Shown here: positions 35,364-47,589 of the stretch, one piece after another | Layout: every line of letters begins with the position of its first letter | Numbering within the stretch: the stretch's first letter is position 1 | Source: Chlamydomonas sphaeroides | Lineage: Eukaryota > Chlorophyta > Chlorophyceae > Chlamydomonadales > Chlamydomonadaceae | Direction: 5' to 3' | Assembly: GCA_001662425.1 (NCBI GenBank) | Contig: BDDC01000127.1 | Coordinates: forward strand, 41,017-105,016 | DNA: 64,000 bases | Translations under genes and position numbers: made by a program | The notes under the pieces: generated by a model | Databases searched by the model: none | Told to the model about the DNA's origin: nothing | The model's input: only the letters and a program-made list of their open reading frames with translations

Positions 35364-38300
35364 CGATGGTGTCAAGTTCGACCGACCGCATCAACTGCAG
35401 TGTGTGGCAGCGCGCCAGCGCTCGTGAGGACTCTCCCATGCCCGGGAGCATGCTGATGCAGATGCGTTTGGCGCCCAAGTGGTTGCCTGGCTGGCATGCG
35501 CAGGAGGCATGCGGGGTTGTCACCCAGCCACAACATCCTCGAGCCAGCAGCGGCCGAGGCTGAGGATAGATGGGGCTCTTGTCCAGGTCGAGAATGAAGT
35601 GGCCAGTAGTTATCGTCAACATCGTTGCTCTTCCCCCACAGGGGCCTAGGCCTGCCGGGGCCGCAGAGCGAGTAAGCTCGCACAAGTCGAGGGCAGGGCC
35701 ACAGGGCGGCCAGGCTCCTGAAACGACATCGCACCTATATGTTAATGCTCAGCACAGCTAGCGCCCGCTGCTGCGGCCCCCAGCCACTCGGTGCGTGCTG
35801 CAAAGCATTGACCCGCACCAGAGCCTGCCAAGCTGTAAAAATTGCAGCGCCGACGGATGGCGGGGCGATGTTTGCTTCCTGGCAATGCCACACCGTCTGG
35901 CGCTCAAGGCGCGCGCGCGCGGGGGGGGGGCGCCGTGGCACTTCCTAATGAGCTGAGGCGCCTGGCTGGGGCCTCGCTTGCGCGGGCGGGACACGCCTCC
36001 TGCCATACGCACAATGTAGGGGACGAACGTGAAGGCTCGGCCCCCAGACCGCGGGAGCGGGCGCATCTGTTCTGATCAGCGGGAGCGGTTCGGGCTCAGG
36101 CAGCAGGGGCGTGTCGGGCATCCCGCCCGAGGGAGCTCGGCACTCCCATGGCGGCGGGGGGGAGGGTTGCAGGCGGCGTCCAATCCCATGGGGCCACACG
36201 CGGCTTCCCTGAGGCTGGTCCCTGGATGGCCGCATCGGCCTACTGCATTGTGCCACCGGCCCGGGGCCCCGGTCGCGAAAAGTCTCGGATGGCGCGCTCG
36301 CTGGGTTTCCAATTACAACCAGAAGGATGCCAGGAGAGGAACAAAGACCACCTTGCAACAACTCGCTGGGTTATACGGGCCGGGCACGCTGCCGGCTGGG
36401 TCAGCTCGGACATGGCCGGGAGGTCCGGCAGCAGGCGGCTTTTCGGCTGGGAGCGGTGCCCGGCCGCCTCTGCGGTGAGCTAACCCGCCGCCTTTCCAAC
36501 GAACCTACCTGCCTCGGGCTGAGAGGACAATGCGTCTATGTAGGGTCCTCTTGTAGCAGCTACAAGCCCAGCAGGCCCAAGCCTAGCAGCTCATGTAACC
36601 CAGTTTATCCCCGCTCACAGCATCCATACCCTCATCTTTCCTTGCTGCGCACGTCATGAAAGGTACGCGGTCGTCGTGCCATGCTTGCGAGTGTGGTGAG
36701 ATAGATGTGGTGGAGCCACGCACGAGCGAGCGATGCGTCAGGACGCACTGCTGGGCGGAGACCTGCTCCGACGCCAGCTAGGCTGCGTGACGCCGTTCCG
36801 CTGGCCCCTGCAGCTCCGATACATGCTCAGGCCATGATACGTACGTCCTGGCGCAAGCCATGGAAGGTGCGCGGTGGGGCCGGCGTGTGGTGAGCCAAGA
36901 CGAGCGAGCCGGGCTGCCGAAGCGAGCTGGGCCGCGGGCATTGGGACACGGCATGTTAACTGGACCGGCCTTGCGGGCCGCGTATGGCGTGTGTTCAGAA
37001 ATAAGTATAAGTAATAATAAGTATGGCGTGTGTATGGTTGCCAATGATGTTTTATATGGGCCACGGAGGTTGGCGGAGGCTTGCGCAGCCAGCTAGCTGC
37101 CGACTGGCTGGGTCGGTCTCAACCTGACCTGACGTGGCTGACGGTGGCTTGCCGCTCGCTGGGCTCCTCTGGGCTGCAGGCAGGCGCGTCGGACGGTAGC
37201 AAGCCGGTGCGGTTATGCTCCGCTGTAAGCCGTTCTGCGCGGCTCTCCTGGTCTGCATGGGGTCTGTGGCACGCACGCAGGTAAAGCACTTGAGGCCTCT
37301 TGAAGAGGCTGCGCAGCGTGCTCTTTTAGGACCCCGCACTGCTATTAACACTCGGCAGTATCATTGGCGCTTCATCTCCATCCCGGCTGGGCCCCGCAGC
37401 TCTGCGTAGCATGGCGGCTCCTTTGCCCTACAACTTCCTCCCTCGTCGGCAGGATGAGGCTGTATGTCAGTGACATGATGTCACTGAACGGCGAGTCCGG
37501 CCCCCCACCCCTTGCAGTGCGCTCCAGGCCAGGGACGGATAGCTCTATTCCACGGAGCTCTGGTCGTCTCCCTCTCTTTTACATGACAGATTATCCATAG
37601 TGCGAGCGCGCAGCGAACTTACACACACTGCCTGTACGTGACATGTGTGCAGTAATGGCGCGATGGCCCAGGCAAAGAGGCCGGCGGCCAGGCTAAGAGG
37701 CCGGCGCGCGGCAAAGCTAAGGCCGCCTGGCCCAAACCCAGGCCCGTTCAGTCACGGACCCTACCTGCGTCAACACCTGGCTGGCTGGCTGCTGGGCTGA
37801 CGAAGGGGTCCGGGATTGCCCGGGGAACACGCTCACCCGCGGCCCCGCCTGCGGCAACGACGGCGCGGCGGGCGGCGGGGGCCCGCTCGCTGCTACACAC
37901 TCGGGCCGCACGGGCCGCAGCAGCGGGCGATGTCCCCAAACCCGGGATACACCGACCCCCTTTGTTCCCATGCACTGCCATCTCGATACAAGCTGGAAGC
38001 CTAGCAGCCTCTGCCAGCGCCACGGCGCGCCCTTCCTGCCACTCCCACGCCTGCCTGCATGCGCCGTCCGTCCCGGCTTGGCTGGACCGCCAGCTGACGG
38101 CGACGGAGGCAGGCGGTCAGTAACCCGGCGACGGAGGCAGGCGGTCAGTAACCCCGGATGCCCCGGCCCCCGCCCCCTTAACCAACCCTTGGCGGCTCTG
38201 CCCCAGGGTAAGATCGTCATATCTTTCCCGGACCGCGAGCTGTGCGCGAGTGTCGAGCTGTGCCCAGTCCTCTCCTCTCTACAAAGATCGGCGGAGGCCC

Positions 38301-39321
38301 GCCGCCATGCGCGCGCTGCGTTGTGCCGTGGGGCCCGCTGTCGTGCCGCTGGATTTGCCTCACCAACAAGCCGGCTGCAAGCCAGTCAACCGGGGAGCCG
38401 TGTCACAGCGCCCGCCTCTATCTGTTACCTGCTGCTGTGAGCCCGCCTCAGGGCCATTTGCCTCGCGCGAAGAAGGCCCAGCACCGGGACAGCGAAGAGG
38501 CGCACACCCACAGCCTCGCTCCCTCCTCGCCCACATGCCTCTCACATGCCTCCCACATGCCTCGTGACCCCGTGTTGGATGTAATGCATGCGGGCCCCCA
38601 GCGGCGGCTGTTATGCACCCACCCATCGCAAGCGGGTGCTCACAACTGCCGTACTGCTGGCATGGGCTAACAACAGCCCCTCCCAGCTGCACAAAACAGA
38701 TGCAAAGTGGCCTGGCATGGCGCCATCGCTGCCGTACACGCTGTCGTACTGGACACCTACCGTACATGTCTGACTCCGTCCGTACACGTTGGCCATGCCG
38801 CGAGTGGCTGTGGGCGGATGGCCAACCAACGCAACACGCCTCGCACTCCACACGCAACAACCTGCAACGGCGCACTCACAGAGACACACCTATGGTACGT
38901 AACAATGGAACACACACCTATGGTACATGCAGCACACACCGCGCCGTTAATCAACACACCCCACGTATCCGCTGCAAAGCAATGACGTCCCGTTCCGACG
39001 CACAGCAGTCCCGCATCACCGCCGACGGACACCACCTCCGGCCCCACGCCCGACCCCGTGCTGCCTCCCCCCCCCTGCGCGCTGCCGGCTGCCCCCTACG
39101 CGCCTGGCAGCGCTCCGTGCTGCGGCCCTCCTTCAACATACCCGCTCCCATTCCCGCACGTCAATCCTTACCCCTTATCGCCCCTGCTCTCTTGCCGTGC
39201 TGGCGACGCGCTCACGGCAGCTCCCTGCACGCGTCCCGCCCCGCCTCCCCGGCGTAGCCAGCCAGCGCCTGCGCACAGTGCCCGGGTCGGAGGGCGAGGC
39301 GTGGTTAAGGCCGCCCGCAAC
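35364..39321. other. Gene-poor intergenic region
   Basis: No open frame here shows protein-family signatures. It holds a poly-G tract after a GC dinucleotide run near 35908-35930, a 28-bp tandem duplication at 38098-38153, and many CATGC-type short repeats. The 149-codon frame at 36029-36478 (+) has odd composition and no recognisable domain. Part may be 3' untranslated sequence of the flanking genes. Confidence 0.5.
38098..38153. repeat. 28-bp tandem duplication
   Basis: CGGCGACGGAGGCAGGCGGT plus CAGTAACC occurs twice head to tail with no mismatch (38098-38125 and 38126-38153). Confidence 0.9.
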
Positions 39322-42300
39322 CTATGTGGACGTCCAGCCGCATCGCGCCCCGCGAAAGCCTATCCCGCTCGAGCCGCTAGCCGCTGCCCTAGCACCCTGC
39401 TGGCCGTGCTGGGCCTGGCCGGCACGAGACTCATAGGTGGGCTCGTGGGTACACCAGCCAAGCCCAGCCCCTCCCCTCCCCGCCGCGTTCGGGAAACTAG
39501 CCGGTTCCACCTGAGCCCACGGCTGCGCCTTCCCTGCGCCGCCCCACCCCACCTGCGCCGTGTCCAGCAGGCTCGCCAGCGGCAGGCGGCCCGCCAGCCC
39601 CACCGCGAAGCGCAGCATGCCGTCGAAGTCCAGGTCCGAGGACAGGATGACGCGCCTGGGGTTGGGGGGCGGGGCGGGGCCGGGCGGGGCGGCAGGCGCG
39701 GTGCAGGGGGTGGCGAGGCCGCTGGCCCAAGCCGCTGATTCGGTGCGTAGGGCCGCTTGGGCTGGTCCGCCCCCACGGTCCACTCCATGCCCCTCCGCTC
39801 GGCCCCGGCCTTCCCAGGGCCGCCCCACTCCCTCCCCCTCCTGTGCCCCTCTTCCTTCCGGCCTCCCCTGCCCCCGCACCTGTGCTGCACCAGCACCGCG
39901 GCCGCCAGGTAGAGCGGCAGGTGGCGGGTGCGGCGACAGGCCCAGCAGCACTCCCACAGCGTCAGCACCTCGTCGAACCTGGGGGCCAGGCCGGGCGGGG
40001 AACGGGGAAAGGGGGGAGGCACGATTGGCGGACGCCGCTCCAACATGCCTTACTACCCTCTTCTGCGCCCTCGCTAGCCCAACTGCTGGCAGCCTGAACC
40101 AAGCCTTCACGCGAAGCATGCAATGGCTGAGTCAGCTCTCTAGTGCGTCCCGCTCACTTGAACTCGCGCTTGAAGTTGATAAGCAGCCAGCGGAAGGCAA
40201 AGTAGTAAGAGAGGCAGTCGCGGCGCTCAAAGTGGGCGTGCAGGGGCGGGTCCAGCAGCTGAGGACGAAGAGGGAGGCGGGAGTGGAGACAGAGGGTTTC
40301 GAAGCATGGAAACGTGCGAGCGTGGGTGGGAGACGAGGCGCACGGCCAGGGGGGCCCCGACACGCGGGTCCCACCACAGCCCCGGCCACACGCCCCGGGG
40401 CCCTGTGCGGCGACCCAATAAACGGGGGCAATGAACGGGGCCAAACCGTGGCGCCCAAGCACCCTGGCCGTGCCTCGGCCTCACCCCACCCGCCCACCTG
40501 CACCAGCCGCCGCAGCGCCGCCAGCTGCAGGCCCTGCGGGGGCATGCATGGCGTGGGCGTGGATACCAAAGTCATCGTGGCCGGGGGTGGTCGCAGAATG
40601 CCTCCCCTAGGCCCTTGCCCCATCCCCGCCTCCCACCCAGCATGCTATTGTAGGAAAGCGGCGCTGCCCCCTGCACCTGAGGTCCCAACGCCCCTTTTTC
40701 CCCCCTTGCCCTCCTCCAACCCCCCTCCGCCCCCTACGCACCATGCCCGCCATGTCCTTGTCGAAGGCCGCCCCCGCGCCCCGCCCCATGAGCGCCACGA
40801 AGGCGGCAAAGGCCTCCGCCTCGTCCCGCATCACCACCAGCAGCGGCGAGGCCAGGTCGGACATGCCCTGGGGCCAGCGGGGCCGCAGCGACAGCGGTGT
40901 GGGCAGCGCGGCACTGCACAGCTGAGCTGAACCAGCGGGCCCATGCGGGCTGGCACCACGCCCTGCACGGAGCTGCAGCGCAGCACACCGGACCGCCCCT
41001 CGGCCCCGCACGCCAAGCCCTTTACGACACACCGCATTGCCGTACCTGGCAGTACCCCGTGTCCTGGTCGTACGTGACGTACGTCAGCAGCACGTTGCGC
41101 AGCGCGCGCAGCCCCGCGCCGCCCTCTGCCGCGAAGAAGGCGTGGCTGCGGTCGGTGCGGCGCACGTCCTTGTCCACAGCCACACGGGCGGAGCGCCAGC
41201 GCGCGCAGCGGGCCTCCTGCGTGTGCGGGGAACGGGTGGAATCATTGGCAAGATGGGGATGGGGTGGGTAGCTGGACAGCGAGGTGGACGGGCAGGCCCC
41301 CGCCCTTTGGTGCGTCCACGCCAGCGGCGTGAACCCTCCGCTGATCTCCCGCGGCTGGCAGGAGGGGCGGCGGCGCTGATCTCCCGCAGCCGGCAACAGC
41401 AGCGACGCTCATCTCCGGCACGCAGCCGGCAAGAGGGTCGCGCCCCTGGCCGGCCGTTGGGCGCTGGGGCTCCGTCCAAAGCCCCCAGCCTCCGCACTCG
41501 CAACGTCGCCTCCCTGGCCCCCCAAGCCTATGGCGTCCCACCTGGCGGCCGACCTTTGGCACTGCTCTCGCAACCTACCGGTACCCATACTATCCCCCCC
41601 ACCCCGCGCTGCGCACCTGGCCAGGCGTCATGGTCTGCCACTGCTTGCGCAGCGTCGCGTACTCGGCCGCCCACTCCTGCGGGACGCGGAGCAGACACAG
41701 GGCGCAGCGCGCGGGGCCAGCGCGCTGTGCCGGGCAGCGAGGCAGCCCCTGCTCCTGTTGCCCCTCGACGTCCACGTCTCCAGGCCCTTCCGTGGTCACC
41801 TCGGCCCTCCCTCCCTCCCAACCGCCGTCCAATTCCCAACCGCCCGCTCCTCCCCGCTGCCGCGTGCCGCACCTTGGTCCGCTCCGCGCGCTGCGCCGCC
41901 GTGCTGCCCCGCTCGTACATGCCCAGCAGGTGCTTCCACACCTCCCGCCGCAGCTCGCCGCTGCAGCCCGAGGAAGCCACGCGGTCGCGGAGGGCGGCCT
42001 CCGCCACCAGGCGGCCCTCTGCGGGGAGGGAGGAGAGGCGGGCAGTAGGGCCGAGGCGGGGTGTGCGGCGAAGACGTGGGGATGGATGCAGGTGTGGCGA
42101 TGCTGGCAGGCAGCAGCTGCCCACAGGAACAGCAAGGGGTACGACCCGGCCCGGCCCGGCCTGGTCCCGGCCCAAACCCGATCCAGGCCCGCTCAGCCGC
42201 GGGCCACACCTGCGTCAAACATGGCGGCCCACTCCTCAGCCGACAGCGGCGGCGCGCGCGGCCGCGGCCGCCCCGGCGCCAGCGCCGCCGCCGCGCCGTC

Positions 42301-45050
42301 CCGCCAGCCGCCCTCGCCGCCGCCGCCGTCTAGGAGCTCAAAGTCGCCGACGCCCGTAGCCACCTCTGCCTCCGAGGCCGCTGCCGGCTGCGGCGGCGCC
42401 GCCCAGTCCGACAGTCCAGTGGCCTCAGCACCGACAGCGGCGTCGCTCGCCGCCCGTGCGCCTCCCAGCCGCCCGCCGCTGCCGTACAACTCGCCGTCGC
42501 TGTCGGGCCGTTCGTCTTCGTCGTCGAACTCGTCAAACGCGCCGATCCAGCCCGACGCCGTACCGCGCACGGTCTGCACGAAGCGGTTGATGGCGTCGAC
42601 AATGCCAAACGCCCACACGCCGCCGCCGCCGCTGGCCCCGCCGCCGCCGCTCGCTGCCGCCGCGCCGCCGTCCTCCTCGTCCTCTCCATCCCAGCCGCGG
42701 CTGGCACCCGGGTCGACCGACTCGAAGCCTGACCGCGCCGCCGACGCGGCGGCGGCAAACGGACTGGCGGCGCCGGCACCGGCGCCGCCGCCAGCCCGCG
42801 GCGCGTCGGCCCAATTCCAGGACACCGCCTGCCCCGCCCCGCGGCCGCCGCCGTCTGTCGCATGCAGCGCTCCCAGCCCCAGGCCTCGGCCGCCCGGCGG
42901 CTGCGGCGCCGCCGGTGCCGGCGTCACCCACGCCGGCGGCGGCACGGCCGCAGCTGACGGCGGGGGCGGCGCAACGGCGTTGCCGCCGGGCTCGAAGGTG
43001 GCGGAGGCTCCCGGCGGCGGGCCACCTGCGGCGTCGGGATAATCCATACCGCTGGGGGCGCTGTCCACAGATGTTTGCCTAGCCCAGCCTAGCCTAGAGC
43101 TACGTGCAAGCTACGTGCAATCGCTGCGAGGGCGGGCACAGCAGCCGTGCCAGACCCACCACACCCGCTAGGTGCAGGTCGCTCAGCGACGGGCAGACGG
43201 CAGAGCAGGTCGCCGACGTCGCGAGTCCACAACACTACCGGTACATCTAGCAAGGCCGTGCCCCATCCGTGGCGGCCCCCCCCCACCGATGAGCACATCC
43301 GCCAGGTGCAGGGCGCTCAGCGAGCGGCACAGCGGGTCGGCGGTGTCGTTGACCAGGTAGGTGGAGGGGTCGGAGGCGCAACGCAGCAGCAGCACGTGCT
43401 GGCGGAAGGGGGCAGCGGGACGACGAGGACGGGCAGGCCAGCTGACAGCGCCTCACGAGCGGCGGGCGCCGTGGCGACAGCGGGCGGACGCCGAGCAGCG
43501 GCCGGGGAGCAGGCGGCGGCGGGCCGGCGAGCAGCGGGCCCCTTCCCTGCGCTCGTATCCTAGCACTGCTGCTGCCCCGGGCACCTCTGTCACCTGCTGC
43601 AGCGCCGCCAGCAGCGCCCGCACGCCGCCGCGTGTGAAGTGCAACGGCGGCAGCGTGACTCCGCTGGCCAGCACCACCACCAGGCAGGGGCAGCCCAGCC
43701 CCAGTGGCGGCGTGCGGCGGCGCAGCGAGCGCACCTCCGACAGCGGGATGGGGTGCACCGCGTACAGCGTACGGTCTGTGGGGATGAGCGGGGCAGGGGT
43801 AGGAGCAGGAGCAGGTGGCGGCGGCGGAGGGGCGCAGGAGGAATGTCGGGGCCCGGGCTGGCGGGCGGGCAGGCGCTGCGCGGGTGCGGACGAGGATAGG
43901 GCGTGGGCTCGAACGAGGGGGGTCGCGGGCGGCTGCCACGGCCCTGCACAGACCGAGGGCGATGGCAGGAGCGGGAGCAGCGGAGAGCGCAAGGGAACCT
44001 TGAAGCTGCACGGGAGGAGGAGCAATCGAGATGGCGCCCTGGCGCGGGCCACCCACCGCTGGCGCCGCCGCCCGCCGCGCCGTGGGTCGCCGCCTCAGCG
44101 CCCGAGCCGACCCTGCAGGCACCCGCCTTGGCGGCGCCACCGCTGCCGGCCCTGCCCGCCGCTGCCGCCGTAACCCGGAAGGTGCCGTCCTCCATTAGCA
44201 CGCCGCGGCTGCAGCATCAGCAGGAGTGGAGGGCGCGCGCAGCTCGGGCCACAGCATGCAGAGCGCGCAGGTGGCAGCGTACGGCAGGTCATGGCGGGTA
44301 CGGCACGTCACGGCGGTTGGCGCGTGTGCACGTACGGCCCAGCTCACCTGTACGGCAGCCACGCCATGAAGAGCACGCCGCACTGCTTGACCAGCGACAG
44401 GCGGCCGGCGATGCGCTCGCTGGCGCGGGGTCCCGGCATGACAGCCACGCCCTCGCGCACAAACACGACCTGCACGTTGGCGAGCGGGTACGCGTGGGGG
44501 TTGTGTGGCGGGGCTGGCTGGCGTGCGGCCCGCGCGTGTGGGCGTTGGGCGCCCCGCGGTGTGGGCGGGACCCGGCAGCTTGCGGCCGGCATGAGGACTG
44601 CAGCCGTGACGTGGCACAGAGCGCCGCGGGGGCCGCCGCAAGGAGGGCCACAGCCAGGCGATGGGCGCATGTCGAGGTGAGGGGCGCTCAGGGTGGTATT
44701 GCTGACTAGAGCTGACAGCTGCTCGCTGACCTCACCTCGGTGCCGCCCGGGTCAGACAGCTCGGAAAAGGTCTCCGTCTCGTCGCCCTCGCTGCTGGCGT
44801 CGCCCACCGTAGCCGTGGCGCCCTCGCCGTAAGACTCATCGCCGTCGTTCATGCCGTACCCGCTGCCTGTTGCGCCGCTTGTCTCGGCGCCGGTGCCAGC
44901 GCCGTGCGGGGCGTAGTGCGCGGCCAGGGTCTGGCGCGCGGTGTAGTGGCGGTGCGGCACGGGCGCTGCGCTGGCGTCGGCGTCGGCGGTCGCGCACAGG
45001 ATGGCGCAGTCCTCATCCTCGTCGACGCGAAGTATAGATCCGGGTTGTAC
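39322..45050 (-). CDS. GYP7/TBC1D15-17-type Rab GTPase-activating protein (first exon unresolved)
   Basis: Exons read on the - strand: 45050-44736, 44469-44348, 44208-44057, 43775-43594, 43398-43287, 43088-42210, 42018-41873, 41676-41617, 41216-41046, 40867-40742, 40533-40498, 40258-40158, 39978-39880 and 39655-39322. All join in phase. The N-terminal part matches the DUF3548 region of plant GYP7-like proteins (VVFVREGVAVMPGPRASERI, TLYAVHPIPLSEVRSLRRR, HFTRGGVRALLAALQQ). A roughly 290-residue Ala/Gly/Pro-rich exon follows. Then comes the TBC domain: GELRREVWKHLLGMY, VDKDVRRTD with the catalytic Arg finger, TGYCQGMSDLASPL with the Gln finger, and FRWLLINFKREFKFDEVLTL. Both catalytic residues are kept, so Rab-GTP hydrolysis on endosomal or vacuolar membranes is expected. 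Uncertain points: the start exon upstream of 45050, the CTAG acceptor before 43088, and the C-terminus (stop at 39322 if the GT at 39552 is not used). Confidence 0.85.
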
Positions 45051-45734
45051 CTGGCGGTTTTAGGGGCTTCCGTTGGTGGAAAAGGAAGCGAAGGGGATGG
45101 GGAATGGATGGCTGGTGCCGTGGGCAGTTTTCAATGTGCCCTCGCCTCAGAGGAGCTGAAGCAATTCACAACGGCTGCACAAAGACGTCGCGCCGGGCTT
45201 GCCTGCAGGCCGACAGTGTCGGCCAGGCTAGGGCTCGTCATGCTGCTAACGGCTGACGGCTCCGCGAACACCAGGCCGCTACCGCATATGGCGCAGGTGC
45301 TGCTGGAGTTCAACAAGATGCGGTCGAGCAATTGACAGCCGCGCCAAGGCTTTCCGCGTAAAGCGCAGGGCGAAGCAGGCCGAGCCTCGGGTCCGGGGAA
45401 CGAGGCCAGGCCCTATAGCCTTTCTACGTGTAAAGATGGCGTTGCGTTTCTTGGGTGCGGAACATGGAGCTGTGTGGAGCTGTGCGTGTCTTGCAGAACG
45501 ACTGAACGCTTGCCGATGTCGTCTCTCACGTCTCAGGCTGTCCCTAGCACCCCTGAGCTCGCGCAAAGCGCAAAGCGATCCCCTATACTTACTCCGCTAT
45601 AAACACGACGCGGCCTCCAGTCCTGACGAGTCAGCTGCAGCTCCACAGAGCCATTCTGCCCCTTCCACCACATGCTCTTGCCTTCATATGACACGATAGA
45701 AGCGATCTAGGTCCAGGGGTGCCTAGCGCCGGCC
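45051..45734. other. Divergent upstream region between the TBC and Abraxas-like genes
   Basis: The two genes point away from each other across about 0.7 kb. The missing first exon of the TBC gene should lie here. One - strand open stretch at 45331-45131 has NSSSTCAICGSGLVFAEPSA and could be coding, but I cannot find a donor that joins it in phase. A TATA box serves the + strand side. Confidence 0.5.
45600..45605 (+). promoter_or_regulatory. TATA box candidate for the Abraxas-like gene
   Basis: TATAAA in the context CCGCTATAAACACGAC, about 130 bases before the ATG at 45735, in otherwise GC-rich sequence. Confidence 0.5.
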
Positions 45735-47428
45735 ATGGCGAGCCCCCCGCCCCTCGCGAGCGTGTCGGTGGCTGGCCCCACCCTAGCCGCGCTCGTGTAC
45801 TCGGTCACAGGAGGAGGAGGCGCCCCCAGCGACAATTCACGAGGCGGAGCGCCTTGCGACGGCCTTCTCTTTGGTCAGTCCGTCCGCACGCAGCCCTGCG
45901 CAGACGATCCACGGACCAGGCTCGTTAGCCAGGCGCGCTCCGGGCCTCCCACTGCCTGGGAACTGGCCCGCTTCCCGCAGGCGAGACTTCCGCCACCGTG
46001 ACCCACCAGCTGCAGGACAACGACGGTAGGCGTGGTGCCTGCCCGTCAGCGCAGTCGGGAGCACAGCCGCTGCGCCTAACCCACCCCTGCTTCGCGCCAC
46101 GTGCCCGGCCCGGCCCACACCGCGTGCCCCGCGCCAGCCCGGACCTCACCCACCCAACCCCGCGGCCTCGGCCACGCCGCGCCACATGGACGAAACCCGT
46201 GATGCCTCCTTCAGGCCCCGCGACTACCACGGAACGGCTCGCCACCGTGTGCTCAACGCTATGCTGCGCGGTCAGCTGCAGCTTCTATGACGGGGCCGGC
46301 CAGCTGCAGGGTGCGCGCAGCGTAACGTGAACTGAAACGGGCTGGGCCGCGCTCTCCATCAGGCGCCGAGAGCCTTGAGGAGCCTTGGGCGTTGCGATTA
46401 GTTGGGGAGGGTAGGCGTCGGGGAAGCCCCCGGAGCGTGCTGTCGGTCGAGGTGACCGGGTAGGCCCGTCCTGCCCTCGGTGCAAAAGCCCCCCGAACCA
46501 TTGCGCCCCTCGGCTCCTCAGAGGCAGCCCTGCAGCAGCTGCTGGACGCCAGCGGCATTCGTGGAGGCAGCAGCGGCGGCAGCCACCGCCCTCCTCTGCT
46601 GGGCTGGTTCTCGTACCGGCCCGCGCTGCCGCCGCCGGGCACGCCGCTGCGCCCGTCCATGCGGGAGGCCGCAGTGACGCAGGGCTTGCTGCGGCGGCAG
46701 CTGACAGCGGCAGCGGCCGACGCGGCAGCGCAGGGCACCGGCGGCCCTACAGCGGGCGCCGCAGCGCCGGCAGTGTTGCTGCTGCTGCTTGCGAGCGGGC
46801 CCGACCACGGGGGATCCACGCTGACGTGGCAGTACAGGTGCGGCCACCCGCAGCGTCGGATGTGGTTTTGTCTGGCCCAGTTGCGCAGGCCGGCTCGCGC
46901 TTAGGGCAGCGGGTGGGGCAATGCTGGCAATGCTGGCGGTCACAGCAGTCAAGGCGAACAGGGTGCCGGCGGATACCTAGTCTACCGGTACTGCTGCTGC
47001 AAGGGCTGAGTCGACCGACAGCTATGGCCCATGGTGATGCCGCACTGCCGGCTGTGCGTCTTGTGCTCCCCAGGTGTTACCAGGCGCGACAGGCGGGCGC
47101 GACAGGGGAGCTGCTCCTGGAGCCCGTGGACCTGCGCACCGAGAACCTTGGCGGCAGGACGGGGCAGCGGGCGTACGAGGAGCTGGGGGCAGCGGCCGCG
47201 GGCGCCGGCTGGGCGGGCCGCGCCGCGCAACAGCAGGGAGCGGAGGCGGAAGCGCTCGCGGCGCTGGCATCGAGCGCGCTGGCGTCGGCGTCGGCGACAC
47301 GGGCGGTGTGTGAGACGCTGCTTGTGGGGCTGGGCGAGGTGTGCGGCCAGGCTGCAGCGGGCGAGGTGGCGGTGGCGGAGCTACGGCAGCGCAGAGACGC
47401 GCTGCTCACGCAGTTGGCGGGGCTTTGA
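45735..47428 (+). CDS. Abraxas/ABRO1-like (FAM175) MPN-minus scaffold protein
   Basis: Exons 45735-45873, 45981-46025, 46215-46310, 46363-46410, 46522-46837 and 47074-47428 join in phase to 332 codons plus TGA. The N-terminal MPN-like fold shows VAGPTLAALVYSVTG, CDGLLFGETSATVTHQLQDN, SCSFYDGAGQL, LLGWFSYRPA and MREAAVTQGLLRRQLTAA, in the same order as FAM175 proteins (DGFLLG, FSFYD, V-I-G-W-Y-x-x-R, F-R-E-x-x-L-H). No JAMM metal ligands are present, as expected for this non-catalytic family. After VDLRTENLGGRTGQRAYEEL comes an Ala-rich segment and a heptad-like C-terminal helix that would form the coiled coil with BRCC36. There is no C-terminal S-P-x-F BRCA1-binding motif, so it resembles ABRO1 (cytoplasmic BRISC) or the plant form. 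Role: scaffold of a K63-specific deubiquitinase complex. The ATG at 45735 is the first in frame and precedes the conserved strand. Confidence 0.85.
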
Positions 47429-47558
47429 TGGCGGCAGTGGATTGAGCAAGGAGACTCGTTGGCCGCGTCTGAGCGACCTGGTGGGTTGCGGTTTCAGGAA
47501 TCGCTGGGTTCGTGTCGGCGACCAGTGGGTCGGCACCCTCAAGCGCGAAACATAATGA

Positions 47559-47563
47559 TGTAA
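47559..47563 (+). terminator. TGTAA polyadenylation signal, Abraxas-like gene
   Basis: TGTAA about 130 bases after the stop at 47428. A second copy is at 47584-47588. Confidence 0.6.
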
Positions 47564-47589
47564 AATAGATAATTATAATGGCATGTAAG

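Noticed and set aside
36029..36478. 149-codon + strand frame in the gap
   Set aside because: No recognisable domain, no clear splice partners, and composition similar to surrounding non-coding DNA.
39560..43042. Long + strand frames (456 and 470 codons)
   Set aside because: They lie antisense to TBC-gene exons whose family match and phase-consistent splicing are clear. They contain only Pro/Arg/Ala-rich sequence.
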